From contig NC_081298.1 of the NCBI RefSeq assembly GCF_030435805.1, forward strand, positions 29,872,501-29,936,500: a DNA stretch of 64,000 nucleotides. Reading direction: 5' to 3'. The position numbers and the translations under genes are program-made. Source of the DNA: Mustela lutreola (taxonomy: Eukaryota > Chordata > Mammalia > Carnivora > Mustelidae). Under the pieces are notes generated by a model. It did no database searches. It was not told where the DNA came from and was given only the letters and a program-made list of their open reading frames with translations. Shown piece after piece: positions 42,836-52,600 of this stretch. Numbering within the stretch: position 1 is the stretch's first letter; every line of letters begins with the position of its first letter.

Positions 42836-43794
42836 AGTTTGTAACCTTTAAGTAGGCAGATCTGTCATTTTTTTCCTTTACTGCTTTTGGGTTTTTTGTC
42901 TTACGTAGGCCTTTCCCACTCCTGAGACATAAAAAAATATTTTTTTTTCCTAATCACAAGGTCTAGGAGAAAACATGGGAGACTTTCCCTATAGGAGCCC
43001 ATTCTTGGTCCGTAATGGGTATATGGTCCCTGTGCAAAGGTGAGTATAGAGCTACCTATCTGAGACTCCCTACCATATATTTTCAGGAAACCATGTCAAC
43101 ATTTCTGTGATTTCATCCATGTGCATATATGTCCTTCCTGCCTCTTCACCCATCCTGACTTATAATCAATGTGTGTTTGGGTGAATGTCATGTAGGTGGG
43201 TTTATTTTTCCTACTTCACTGAATTTTCCAAGTATTTTTCAATAAGCAAGTACAACAGGCCCTTTAAAATGAAAAGGAGAATGGAAAGTTTGCTGAGGGA
43301 CATGAAAAATAATGATTAGGTAAGAGGAATGGGTATTAGGCCCAGTGGGCAACTTTGGACAGTCTGGGCCAAAAGAAGAGAAGGTGGACTTTGCACTTCC
43401 CTTGCCTTGGAAAGATGGGGCTTACAGAGAGAAGTGGGGGGCCCCAATCCTAGGGTTCCAGATGGATTGGCAAGGGAATTCCTCACTTTAGAGGGAGTAG
43501 AAATGGGACCTATGCCTTGGTACAGACAGGCAGGCCAGATGTCTAGAAATGGCTGCGTCATCAGCATATGTGTATGGCTTCTTTTTTTGTCCTGGAAATG
43601 GCCATACTGGTATCTTTCATGTGGCACCAAGGATGGACCTGGAAGTAGAAGACAATGTGGGTCTGTTGATGGAGGTGGATATAGTTAGCAGGAAAGAGGC
43701 TGTCCAGCCATTTGAGGACGTCTCTGCAGTTCCTAGAGCCAAGAGTCCCAAGAGAAATACCTCATCTCTCCCCAAGTCCTCCATAATTCTATTC

Positions 43795-44630
43795 ATGCTT
43801 TCATTTTTAACAGCTTTATTGAGATGTATTTCAGTTATCATACAACTTACCTATTTAGCATATACAATTCACAGACACATACAACTATCACTGCAGTCAA
43901 TTTTAGAACATTTTTGTCACCTTAGAAAGAAATCCCATATTCTTTAGTAGTATCGCCCTATCCACTCCCTGCCCCTTCCTCAGCCCTGAGCAACCACTGA
44001 TCTACTTTCTGTCTATAGATTTCCCTGGTCTGGACATTTCATATGAATGAAATCATATAATATGTGTCTTTAATGACAGGCTTCTTTCACTGAGCCTTAT
44101 GTTTTCAACATTCACGCATGATGAAGCCCTATCAGGGCTTTATTTTTTCTTACAGCTGAATAATATTCTATTATGTAGATATATGATATTTTTAAATAAG
44201 ATTTTATTTATTTATTTGACAGAGATCACAAGTACACAGAGAGGCAGGCAGAGAGAGAGGAGGGGAAGTAGGCTCCCAGCTGAGTAGAGAGCCCGATTCG
44301 GGGCTCAATCCCAGAACCCTGGGATCATGACCTAAGCCAACGGCAAAGGCCTTAACCCACTGAGCCACACAGGCACCCCGATATATGACCTTTTTATCCA
44401 ATTGTCATTTGATGGACATCTATTAATGATGGAGATTATTATTTCTGTGTTTTGGCAATTAAGAATGATGCTGCAATAAACACTTGTTTGCAAGTTTTTG
44501 TGTGGACATACATTTTCATTTTTTCTTGGATATATACCTAGGAGGGGAATTGCTGGGTCATATGGTAACTCTATGTTTAATTGTTTGAGGAACTGCCAAT
44601 TTGAGGTCAGGGTCTTTTAATTAACTTAAA
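43795..44630 (-). repeat. L1M LINE 3' region relic, antisense, interrupted by a SINE
   Basis: Readable complement text includes TTTATTGAGATGTATTTCAG, CAACCACTGATCTACTTTC, GGACATTTCATATGAATGAA, TGAATAATATTCTATTATG and GGATATATACCTAGGAGGGG. A CanSINE (44187-44379) splits it. Confidence 0.85.
44187..44379 (-). repeat. CanSINE inside an L1 relic
   Basis: Copy with GAGATCACAAGTACACAGAG and CCACTGAGCCACACAGGC. The 9-bp duplication GATATATGA is at 44178-44186 and 44380-44388, inside the L1 text. Confidence 0.95.
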
Positions 44631-44644
44631 AATTATGCCTGTTC

Positions 44645-44828
44645 TAGGGCATCTGGGTGGCAGTGGGTTAAAGCCTCTGCTTTTGGTTCAGGTCATGATT
44701 CCAGGGTCCTGGGATCGAGCCCCGCATCGGGCTCTCTGCTCAGTGGGAAGCCTGCTTTCTCCTCTCTCTGCCTGCCTCTCTTGCCTACTTGTAATCTCTG
44801 TCAAATAAATAAACAAAATCTTTAAAAG
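44645..44828 (+). repeat. CanSINE
   Basis: The head is slightly reduced (CATCTGGGTGGCAGTGGG). The 15-bp perfect duplication AAATTATGCCTGTTC is at 44630-44644 and 44829-44843. Confidence 0.96.
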
Positions 44829-44870
44829 AAATTATGCCTGTTCCTTGGAAAATATTTTAAAATACCAACA

Positions 44871-45041
44871 ATTTTTAAAAAATATTTTATTTATTCTTTT
44901 GAGAGGGGAGAGGCAGAGGGAAAGAGAGAAGCAGACTCTCCACTGAGCAGGGAGCCTGACATGGGGCTTGACCCCAGGACCTGGGGGTCATGACCTGAGC
45001 TGAAGGCAGACTCCCAACCATCTGAGCCACCTCAGTGCCCC
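44871..45041 (-). repeat. CanSINE, older
   Basis: TATTTTATTTATTCTTTTGA, AAGCAGACTCTCCACTGAGC and CCATCTGAGCCACCTCAGTG. Flanks are similar (AAAATACCAACAATTTTT versus AAAATACTGAAAATTTT), consistent with an aged duplication. Confidence 0.9.
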
Positions 45042-45470
45042 AAAATACTGAAAATTTTGAGGATAGAGACATTTAATTCCACTACTCAGAGAATATCCTT
45101 GTGGGATACTTTTCTGTGCATAGTTTTTAATGATACACTTGGCATGATATTTTGTAGCCCATATTGTGAACATCTTTTCATGTCAATAATTATCTCCATC
45201 AGTGAGTTACAAACTTATTTTACTCTTGGAACCCTTTCTTCAAAAGACCATTTTCTGGAAGCCCAATTAGTCATCATTCAAACATCAACAATTACTCATT
45301 GAGCCCTTGCCTGGTGCCAAGCATCCCTACCTGTCCCCATGCCTGTTCTCTTTAAAAGTCACAGGTATTACGAACTATAGAGGAGTCACCACATTAGCTG
45401 CTCCCCTATAAGAACACTCAGCTTGCTCTCTGTGCTCAATGAACATACATTTGTGTGTACTTTTATCATC

Positions 45471-45668
45471 TTTTTTTTTTTTTAAGATTTTATTTATTTA
45501 TTTGACAGACAGAGATCACAAGCAGGCAGAGAGGCAGGCAGAGAGAGAGAGGAGGAAGCAGGCTCCCCGCTGAGCAGAGAGCCCGATGCGGGACTCGATC
45601 CCAGGACCCCGAGATCATGACCTGAGCCGAAGGCAGTGGCTTAACCCACTGAGCCACCCAGGTGCCCC
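45471..45668 (-). repeat. CanSINE, young
   Basis: Near-consensus copy (CCCGATGCGGGACTCGATCC, AACCCACTGAGCCACCCAGG). The duplication TACTTTTATCATC lies at 45458-45470 and 45669-45681 and continues ambiguously into T-runs. Confidence 0.97.
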
Positions 45669-45701
45669 TACTTTTATCATCTTTTTAAGAGAAATCCCTA
45701 G

Positions 45702-45880
45702 GTGTCTGGGTGGCTCAGTCAGTTAAGCATCTGCCTTTGGCTCAGGTCATGATCCCAGGGTCCTGACTCAGCGGGGAGTCTGCTTCTCCCTTTCCCTCTG
45801 CCCCTCCCCTGCCCATGTGCATGTGCTCTCTCTCTCTCTCTCTCTCAAACAAATAAATATTATAAAAAAGAGAGAGAAAG
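45702..45880 (+). repeat. CanSINE
   Basis: Head TGTCTGGGTGGCTCAGTC and tail AAACAAATAAATATTATAAA. A perfect 14-bp duplication AGAGAAATCCCTAG is at 45688-45701 and 45881-45894. It begins 33 bp after the previous SINE. Confidence 0.96.
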
Positions 45881-46082
45881 AGAGAAATCCCTAGAAGTGG
45901 GATATTGGGTCAGGGGCCAACCTTGGACTTGGGCCTATATGAGGTACTGGGAGACTGGAGGAGAGACAAGTGACTTGGTCCCTGTTCTTCAATAGCTCAG
46001 TCGGCTTGAGGAAATGAAATCAGAAAAGGGAAAAGGAGATTTCAATAAAAAGAGCCACACCTTCCAATAATTCCCTTTTATT

Positions 46083-46267
46083 ATTTTTTTTATAGATTTT
46101 TATTTATTTGAGAGGGAGCAAGAGAGAATGATGGGGGAGAGTCAGAGGGAGAAGCAGACTCCCCGCTGAGCAGGGAGCCCCGACGACGATGAACTCAATC
46201 CTGGGACTCCAGGATCATGACCTGAATAGAAGGCAGTCGCTTAACCAACTGAGCCACCCAGGTGCCC
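46083..46267 (-). repeat. CanSINE
   Basis: ATAGATTTTTATTTATTTGA tail complement, GAAGCAGACTCCCCGCTGAG and AACTGAGCCACCCAGGTGCC. It abuts another partial SINE on its right. Confidence 0.93.
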
Positions 46268-46396
46268 TTTTTTTTTTTTATCTTTTTAAAGTCTCCCAGC
46301 ATGGAGCCTAGCGTGGCTTAACTCACAACTTTGAGAGATCAAGACCTGAGCTGAGATCAAGAGTCAGTGTTTAACCGACTGAGCCACCCGGGCACC
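46268..46396 (-). repeat. CanSINE, internally shortened
   Basis: A T-run, GCATGGAGCCTAGCGTGGC, AGAGATCAAGACCTGAGC and CCGACTGAGCCACCCGGGCA. The purine-rich middle is missing, so this is the head plus tail of an old copy. It forms a second SINE-SINE junction with the copy on its left. Confidence 0.88.
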
Positions 46397-46765
46397 CCCA
46401 AATCTTCCCTTTTTGGAATGAACACTGTATATACCTGCTGCATCAGTGTGAAAGCTAATAACCTAAATGTTCAGCATTAGGGAAATGAATAAATACATGG
46501 CATTATGGTAATTTGGCTCCACCTTCAAGTAAAATGAAGAAAGCAAGGGTAAAACAATGTTTCATACAGTTTGTTATATTTGTAAAAATGTGGACATACA
46601 TGTGCTTATACATATATAAACCTGCACTGTGGACTATGGTAGCCACTAATCCCATGTGACTATGGAGCGCTTGAAATGTAGCAAATCTAAGTTGAGATGT
46701 GCTGTGATTATCAAATGCACCAAACAAACAAACAAACAAACAAATAAATAAATAAAGGTATCTAG

Positions 46766-46957
46766 TGCGCCTGGGTGGCTCAGTCAGTTAAGCAGCTGCC
46801 TTCTGCTCAGGTCCCAATCCCAGGGTTCTGGGATTGAGCCCCACATCGGGACCCTTGCTCAGCAGGAGCCTGCTTGCCCCTCTCCTTCCCACTTGTGCTC
46901 TCTTTTGCTATCTCTGTCACTATCTCTCTCTCTCTCAAATAAATCAAATCTTTTAAA
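46766..46957 (+). repeat. CanSINE
   Basis: GCGCCTGGGTGGCTCAGTC head and TCTCTCAAATAAATCAAATC tail. A short imperfect duplication (GTATCTAGT versus GTATCTAAA) flanks it. Confidence 0.95.
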
Positions 46958-47067
46958 AAAGTATCTAAAATATCTAATAATTCCTATATTGATAATATGT
47001 GGAAATGATAATATTTTGAATATTTAAAGTTTAATAAAATATTAAAATGTCAGGTGTTTCTTTTCCA

Positions 47068-47246
47068 TTTTTTTTTTTTTTTTTGACAGAGAGAGATCAC
47101 AAGTAGGCAGAGGCAGGCAGAGAGAGAGAGAGGGAAGCAGGCTCCCCGCTGAGCAGAGAGCCCGATGTGGGCCTCGATCCCAGGACCCTGAGATCATGAC
47201 CTGAGCCGAAGGCAGCGGCTTAACCCACTGAGCCACCCAGGCGCCC
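47068..47246 (-). repeat. CanSINE, young
   Basis: T-run, AGATCACAAGTAGGCAGAGG and AACCCACTGAGCCACCCAGG. Duplication TCTTTTCC plus T-rich sequence on both sides. Confidence 0.96.
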
Positions 47247-47850
47247 TCTTTTCCTATTTTTTAATGTGGCTACTAGGAAATTTTAAATTAGGTATGTGGC
47301 TCATATCTGTGCCTCCCCATTATGTTTCAGTTGCCCAGGACTGTCTCCAGACTATCTCCAGAATATCCAAGAGACTCATATTGGTGGCTGCCTCTAGGCA
47401 GGGGTCCTGAAGGTTTGTGTAGAGTGTGAGACTAGACTTTTCAATGCTGTTTTGCACCATTTGAATTTTCTCCTTTGTTTGAATTTTTGGTACCATGACC
47501 CAATTTTTAAAAACCACTTAACATGTCACAAAGCATGACAGAAAAGGCACTAGAAAAGTGAGTCCCACAAAGAAGATGCTGTGCAGCAATAGGCTTAGAG
47601 AAGCAGAAGGATTTTGCAAACATGTGATAATTTTCTCTTCTTTTCTGCCAGGGCACTGGGGTCACACCAGACCCGGTTAAGCAAGCCCAGAGCTTGATAT
47701 GTACAATCCAGAGCCCGGGTATTCCTTTTATGGGGAGTGGAGCTTTCCCCAGCCCAGAACTATCATTGTAACCAAGACCTGGCTGGATGGGAGGAGTCAA
47801 TCCTCATGATATGATTGCAAATATTTATTTTAGCTTATTTTTGTTGATTA

Positions 47851-48032
47851 GCTTTTTTTTTTTTTTAAAGATTTTCTTTATGTATTTGAGAGAGAGAGAG
47901 AGAGAGCATGAGAGGGGAGAAGGTCAGAGGGAGAAGCAGACTCCCCATGGAACTGGGAACCTGGCATGGGACTCAATCTGGGGACTCAAGGATCATGACC
48001 TGGGCCTAAGGCAGTGGCTTAACCAACTGCAC
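47851..48032 (-). repeat. CanSINE, older
   Basis: AAAGATTTTCTTTATGTATT, a GA run, GAAGCAGACTCCCCATGGAA and GGCAGTGGCTTAACCAACTG. The far right (SINE head) is eroded. Confidence 0.9.
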
Positions 48033-48245
48033 CTTTTCTTACTTTCTCTCTCTCTCTTTTCTTTCATTGAGCACATAATCTGTGATCTAATTGGCAAAAG
48101 GAAATTCAGGAAGATACACAGAGCTGATGTATGGAATGCTCTGGAATGACCCCTCTGTGATCCTGGCCTCTCATTGGACCAGAGGTGACCTGAGTGTGGA
48201 ATTTGAGAGGATTCAAGAGTGTAATACTCCCCTTCCTTTTGTTGG

Positions 48246-48279
<34 letters not shown>

Positions 48280-48311
48280 CCCCACACCCTGTAGAAGTGT
48301 GTGTGTGTGTG
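48246..48311. repeat. (CA)n and (TG)n microsatellites in inverted arrangement
   Basis: About 16 CA units (48,246-48,277), a 19-bp spacer, then about 8 TG units (48,297-48,311). The two runs are complementary, so a hairpin is possible. Confidence 0.95.
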
Positions 48312-49164
48312 TTGGATGGGAGTAATCCCTGCTGGGTTGATTTCGAAAATGCAATCCCTCAGTTTTCTTTCTGGTCTTCGAGGTGGGAAGCCTCACAGAC
48401 GGTCTCCTCGATCACTCACCCTGCTCCCCAGGACAGTCACATCCTGGGCTGTGAGTAGTGGCTGGAGGTTGGGAGCTGGACCCTTGATCCAGTTGGATGA
48501 ACCAGGAACGTACCTGAAACCTCAGCCCTGTCCAGCAGGAAGCACAGCACCCGACACATCACAGAAGCTGAACAAAATGTTGGGAGAAGGAAATGTCATG
48601 ATCTGCATGCTCAGTTTAAACTAGTGACAGATTCAGTTTCCCTGGCCATCAAAGAAACGTCAACTAAATAGTGTGATGCCATTGACCTCACTTTAGCCAA
48701 ACCCTCAGTGGGCATGAGATAGTTCCATAACTTGGTTCTGAGGTGGAAGCCACCTTCTTTGGTTCCAATCGCCAAAACCTATGGCTAGGTTAGCCATTAG
48801 AGCCTCCTCTGAGGCTGTTGGAGAAAACTGGACCCCTTGGGGTCACAGATAACCTGGGGCCCCATGAGTTACACGGGACCCCCACCTCCGGTCTACCTCC
48901 TGTGAGGGTTGGGGGAGGCTCCGCTTGGCAATTACGCTTCACCGACACTCCGCGCTGCGGGTCGAGCGGGCAGGAAGGCTTCAGGAGCTCCTGGGGTGAA
49001 TTTCTGCTTTGCCACTTGCCCCGTGTGACCTTGAACGAGCTAATGAAGTTTTCCACGCCTCAGCGCCCGGGTTGGTAGAGTGGCGAACACAGTCCGCACC
49101 GCGTAGCCGTGTCTGGCAAACTCCCGGAGTGGAGCCTACTGGTGGGTGTAGGTGATGTTAAATC

Positions 49165-49178
49165 GGGGGGGGGGGGGG
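49165..49178. repeat. G14 homopolymer upstream of CDC25B
   Basis: Fourteen G residues about 200 bp upstream of the predicted CDC25B core promoter. Confidence 0.9.
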
Positions 49179-49339
49179 TTGGGCAGCCAAGATCTGGAGT
49201 CCAGGCTGGGGCGGCGGGGTGCGGCGCGTGGAGGCTTAGGAGAAACCCCCAGCCCTTAGCCGGGACCAGATTCGGGAACTGGGCTGGGCCGGGCTGGTCA
49301 GCCTCCGCGCCTTTCACCCCGAGGGCCCCGCCTTCGGTC

Positions 49340-49440
49340 CCGCCTTCTCCTAACCCGCGCCCCCATTGGTGGCGGCCGGCGGCGCGGCCGCTGTTATTTT
49401 TCGAATATATAAGGAGGTGGAGGTGGCAGCTGCTGCTTAG
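49340..49440 (+). promoter_or_regulatory. CDC25B core promoter
   Basis: Elements in order: inverted CCAAT (ATTGG, 49,375-49,379; NF-Y type) after GC boxes, CHR-like TTCGAA (49,400-49,405) and a TATA box TATATAAG (49,406-49,413). Start of transcription is expected near 49,440. NF-Y plus a CHR element is the usual arrangement of G2/M-regulated promoters, fitting the gene. The CHR reading is inference. Confidence 0.65.
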
Positions 49441-49620
49441 AGGCTTCCCGGACTGGCGGCCGGTCCCTGCGTCCCTCCACCCCGCCCCACCCTCCCCGCT
49501 TCCCTCTCCTCCCTCGCTCCGACCCCGTGGCTCTTCCTCCCTCCCTCCGACCCCGTGGCTCTTCCTCCCTCCCTCCCCCACCCCGGGCCCGCTCCCCACC
49601 TCGCCCCGGCCAGCTGTGCG
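49440..49620 (+). other. CDC25B: CDC25B 5' UTR
   Basis: Pyrimidine-rich leader of about 180 nt. It contains a perfect tandem duplication of 28 bp (49,521-49,548 and 49,549-49,576; unit begins GACCCCGTGGCTCTTCC). There is no upstream ATG in the portion from 49,440 to the start codon that I could find. Confidence 0.6.
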
Positions 49621-52600
49621 ATGGAGCTGCCCCCACCGGAGCCCGCGCCGGACCCGGCTCTCAGTCCCGCGGGAGTGCGGGGTGGTACCGAGCGTCCCAG
49701 CCACCTCCTGGGCCTCCAGCTGGGAGCTCATGGCCTCGTGGGGTCCCCGGAGCGCGCGGCTGCTTCCTCGCCGGTCACCAGCCTGACCCAGACCATGCAC
49801 AACCTCGCCGGGCTCGGCAGGTAGGACGCCCGCGCACTGCGATGCTGGGTGTGGGGTGTTGGTCCCGGGCCTCCCGTGGAACCCGGCGTGGGAGGCAAAT
49901 CTGGGAAGCGGAGTGGGGAGGTGTCCTGGGTAGTGCCTACTTCAGGGACCCGGGACTACGGCGTGAGGCCAGGTCTGTGCTGCACACACTCTCGAGGTGA
50001 CTTGCTGTTGTCAACACAAGACACTGGAGTTGGGACCACCGGTCCCATTCCCCCCCCCCACGCCCCACTCCCCCACCCCTGCCTCCCGCGTGCCTCCTCC
50101 ACTCTGGCTCCCTACTGTCTGCCCTTATCACCGCTATTTTGCCCCAGGCAGGGGATCCTGAGCCTGGAGTGGGAACTTGAGGGTGGCAGAGAAGGCTGAT
50201 TCCCTTCTGTCCTTGCCCCTGCTCCCTCCACCCCCAGTTCTTTCCTGAGGTTAAGGGGTTAAACACTGGTCCTGCTTCCTGAGCAACCTGCAGTGTCCAG
50301 GCTGGGTTGCCCTCAGCAGCAATGGAGACCTAAGTCTTGCCCTGGCTCCAAAAAGGCTTGTGGATGGATAGGGGCCTGAGGAGTCCCCAGGAAGGCCCTC
50401 CAGGGCTACTCTGCTGCCCTGCCATCCCCAGAATGGCCCTCAACCCACCTCCTTGCTCTTGCCCTGGGCTCACCTCCCCCTGAACCCAGGAGGACCTTTC
50501 TTAATCAACAAAGAAAAGCTATTAGTGCCTCTGCAGAAAACCTGAGAAGAGGGCAGGCCCTCAGAGCCCTCCCTGGGGCAGGGGTGAACCCTTCAGAGGT
50601 GGGTGGCTGGTGGGAACATGGATGGGCCAGCTAGCCCTTGAGCCCCACATTGACGTTTCTCCTTCCCTGGGACCCTGTTGCCTTCCCAGTGAGACTCCAA
50701 AGCATCAGGCAGGCAGCCTGCTCTCATGCCTGTCCCTGTCCCGGCGGCGGGCATCTGAATCCTCCCTGTCCTCCCAGTCCTCTGAATCTTCTGATGCAGG
50801 TGAGGCTCAGGGGTACCATGGGGCTTGCGGGGGGGGGGGGGGTGCTGAGTCTCTCCACTTCACTGCTGATCAAACTAACATCTTCCCCACAACCTGGTGG
50901 GCCCAGGAGCCTGCAGCTGCCCACCTCTGAGCTGGCTGAGCGGGTGGTAGGGTGGGGCCCTCTTGAGGAGATGAGATCTTACCTATTTAAAACCAGGCGC
51001 CAAAGTCCCTGAACCACAGCCCCAGCTGGGAGGCATTAGGGTTGAATGTTGGTCATTTTATAATGTTCACTTGCCTTCAGCGGTAACCTTTTCTTTTATT
51101 TTTTATTTTTTTTTTTTTTAAAGATTTTATTTATTTACTTGAGAGAGAGAGAGCATTAACAAGGAGAAGGTCAGAGAGAGAAGCAGACTCCCCATGGAGC
51201 TGGGAGCCCGATGCGGGACTCGATCCCGGGACTCCGGGACCATGACCCGAGCTGAAGGCAGTCGTCCAACCAACTGAGCCACCCAGGCCTCCCTAACCTT
51301 TTCTTTTAAAAGTTACTATCTCTTCTAGAACAAATTAAACCAGCTTAAGAAAAATGCTTAGCAAAGTTTTGGCTTAAAGCCTGTACAGCTGAGGGGCACC
51401 TGGGTGGCGCAGTGGGTAAAGCACCTGCCTTTGGCTCAGGTCATGGTCCCAGGATCCTGGGATCAAATCCCACATCAGGCTCCCTGCTCAGCAGGGAATC
51501 TGCTTCTCTCTCTCTCAAATAAATAAATTAAATATTAAAAAATATAAAACGTATACAAGGGAGTTTCTGTAGTAAGGAGGGAGTAGAGCCCTGCCCAATT
51601 TGGGGGGCAGTGTATTAGCCCTTGGTGTTCATGGGCAGGGTTTTGTTTCATTTTTTTAATGTATCAAGATCTAAACTAGAAACAGGTTTTTCCTCTCTCT
51701 GAACAGAACTGGGACATGGTGGGGGAATGTGTGCAGAGGATGTCACTACTTTCAAACCAAGGTGCTCTGTCCCCCCAGGTCTGTGTATGGATTCTCCCAG
51801 CCCCATGGACCCCAAGATGGCAGAGCGGACGTGAGTAAAGGGATCCCCACTACCAAGGAGTTGGCGCCTACCTTTGAGAATCCTAGTTTCAGCATACACC
51901 CACCAGGGAAAGTCTGGGAGAGTGGCCAGTCCCCTTCAATCCACATGTGGGGGTGACCTTTTGATCTCCCAAGTCCTGAGATTCTGCTTCCTGTCTCAGA
52001 GCAGGGTCTGCTCCCACAGGAGCAGCTGAGTGTGGGCTCAGAGCCAGGAGATAGAGGCTTATGGGAGCACTGGATACTTCAGCAAGCCCCTGGCCTGTGA
52101 GAATACAGGTCTGGTGTATGTCCCTTTTTTCTTTTGCTTATACACATCATTTTTTTTTCTATGAAACATCACAATTTTAAAATATGGTCTAATGAATTCA
52201 AAACCTTTAATTCACTGTAGGCCAAACAGAAACAGTTGTGACAGGTTGATTCAGCCCTTGGCCATCCTATCAGCAACCTCTGGCTTCAGGGACACTTTCC
52301 TGCCAACCCCTGGACCAGGCCCTTTATGAGAGAGAGAGTGGTGAGGGAGTTGTACTCAGGATAGGTCCTTCTTCCTGGGTTGTGGGGCATGAGTAGTATC
52401 TTCTAGAGCACAGCTGTCCCTATCCAGCTGTTAGAGCCCCGGCAGGGAGAGCAGCTGCCAGGCATTAGTGGGGACAGCTGGGCATCCCCAGACTGGGCAG
52501 AGGGACTATGGCTTTGGGGTTAGGGCAGTGGCTTTCTTTCCTCCCACTGCCTTTGATCGAACTGGGCTGGGCTACAAGATTTGTTCACAAACAGGAAACA

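Larger units (their letters stand above)
46620..47315 (+). repeat. hAT-Charlie type (MER5-like) DNA transposon relic split by two SINEs
   Basis: ACTATGGTAGCCACTAATCC, then ATGGAGCGCTTGAAATGTAG and, on the far side, TTAATGTGGCTACTAGGAAA followed by ATTAGGTATGTGGCTCATAT match the MER5-like inverted ends around WGTGGCTA motifs. CanSINEs at 46766-46957 and 47068-47246 interrupt it. The exact family is uncertain. Confidence 0.65.
41400..49330. other. repeat-rich intergenic DNA between CENPB and CDC25B (head to head)
   Basis: About 7.9 kb with no supported coding exon. It holds twelve CanSINEs between 42.4 and 48.0 kb, an L1 relic, a hAT relic, a possible L1-type relic at about 41,560-41,990 and a (CA)n/(TG)n pair at 48.25 kb. 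The stretches 42,850-43,790, 45,045-45,455, 47,320-47,850 and 48,320-49,330 look mostly unique. Confidence 0.75.
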
